This document shows positions 7,068-7,309 of a DNA stretch of 7,309 nt, piece by piece. The stretch is from an uncultured Burkholderiales Genera incertae sedis bacterium. Lineage in GTDB: Bacteria; Pseudomonadota; Gammaproteobacteria; Burkholderiales; Eutrophovitaceae. The stretch covers positions 1-7,309 of the forward strand of contig CAJQMS010000142.1 of NCBI GenBank assembly GCA_905479505.1. Direction: 5' to 3'. A program made the position numbers and the translations under genes. Under the pieces are notes generated by a model. The model saw nothing but the letters and a program-made list of their open reading frames with translations, did not search any database and had not been told where the DNA came from. The first letter of the stretch is position 1. Each line of letters opens with the position of its first letter.

Positions 7068-7129
7068 TTGCCCGAAAGCTGATATGACTAATAACCCACA
7101 GTCACAGTGCAAAACTGCGCGTCCGATAG

Positions 7130-7150
7130 AAAAACTCACTGCTAGTTTTT
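7130..7150 (-). terminator. Very weak candidate terminator at the end of the upstream gene
   Basis: A 7-base inverted repeat, AAAAACT at 7130-7136 and AGTTTTT at 7144-7150, is separated by a 7-base loop and spans the stop codon of the upstream gene. The stem has only one C-G pair, so it would be unstable. It is listed because it lies where a terminator before truA would be expected and ends in a T run on the minus strand. It could equally be chance in AT-rich DNA, in which case the upstream gene and truA may be co-transcribed. Confidence 0.18.
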
Positions 7151-7309
7151 TGTAGGCGAATCACCAAGGTTCAGATCAATTGACGATAGATCGACCTGAT
7201 TTTGAGCTGTCTGTCCGCGATCTGCAAATTTTCCGTCAGCATATCGCACGTCGTTCGGGTCAACTAAGTATCCAAGCGCTACGAATCTCTCCCAATACGC
7301 GCCTGTTTG
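7142..7309 (-). CDS. 3' end of an unidentified protein gene, possibly fimV by position
   Basis: The minus strand is open from the window edge to a TAG at 7144-7142, giving the last 55 residues of a protein; the other two minus-strand frames are closed by stops here. The tail begins QTGAYWERFVALGYLVDPND and ends in an acidic, Asn/Ser/Leu-containing stretch with DLSSIDLNLGD. I do not recognise a domain. In Beta- and Gammaproteobacteria the gene just before truA in this cluster is often fimV, a large LysM/TPR inner-membrane protein of polar and pilus assembly, and short DLSSIDLNL-like stretches occur in such acidic proteins. However, the usual FimV C-terminal motif (LDLAKAYxEMGD-like) is absent, so the identity is only a positional guess. 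That this is coding is fairly secure; the function is not. Confidence 0.62.
   Translation of the reverse strand, partial: QTGAYWERFVALGYLVDPNDVRYADGKFADRGQTAQNQVDLSSIDLNLGDSPTKN

Noticed and set aside
1..7309. Novel defence, mobile or biosynthetic system
   Set aside because: Every complete reading frame belongs to a well-known core family in a known gene order. There are no integrase, transposase, direct-repeat or composition-shift signs.

Overview
The window is a tightly packed, single-direction block of housekeeping genes, all on the minus strand. Read in transcription order (from high to low coordinates) it holds: the 3' end of an unidentified gene (7142-7309), truA, trpF, trpB, trpA, accD, folC, a SPOR-domain membrane protein gene (dedD-like), cvpA, and the first 53 codons of purF running off the left edge. 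No tRNA, rRNA, insertion sequence, CRISPR array, phage gene or defence gene is visible.

The order truA-trpF-trpB-trpA-accD-folC-SPOR-cvpA-purF, usually preceded by fimV, is a known proteobacterial arrangement. It is especially typical of Betaproteobacteria and is shared in part by some Gammaproteobacteria. The KKRARRRLVGA start of the SPOR protein and the overall look of TruA and TrpB lean towards Betaproteobacteria. Base composition looks moderate to AT-rich, not the high GC of Burkholderia or Ralstonia, which would fit a low-GC aquatic lineage. This placement is inference from gene order and family resemblance, not from a search.

Layout: 7034-7141 is the only sizeable gap (108 bp) and is the natural place for a promoter driving truA and the genes behind it. 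From 7033 to 709 the genes are separated by 9-50 bp, except trpF and trpB, which overlap by 32 bp. A second promoter candidate with a perfect TATAAT lies in the 48-bp cvpA-purF gap.

Function: TrpF, TrpB and TrpA carry out the late steps of tryptophan synthesis (phosphoribosylanthranilate isomerase, then both tryptophan synthase subunits). AccD is the carboxyltransferase beta subunit for malonyl-CoA, FolC makes and extends folates, and PurF starts purine synthesis. The SPOR protein and CvpA are inner-membrane proteins linked to septal peptidoglycan and envelope homeostasis, and TruA modifies tRNA. All complete genes have their expected length and catalytic residues. The least understood part is the 55-residue protein tail at the right edge. 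I do not see a novel system here; the points worth checking concern start codons, gene coupling, internal promoters and that tail.
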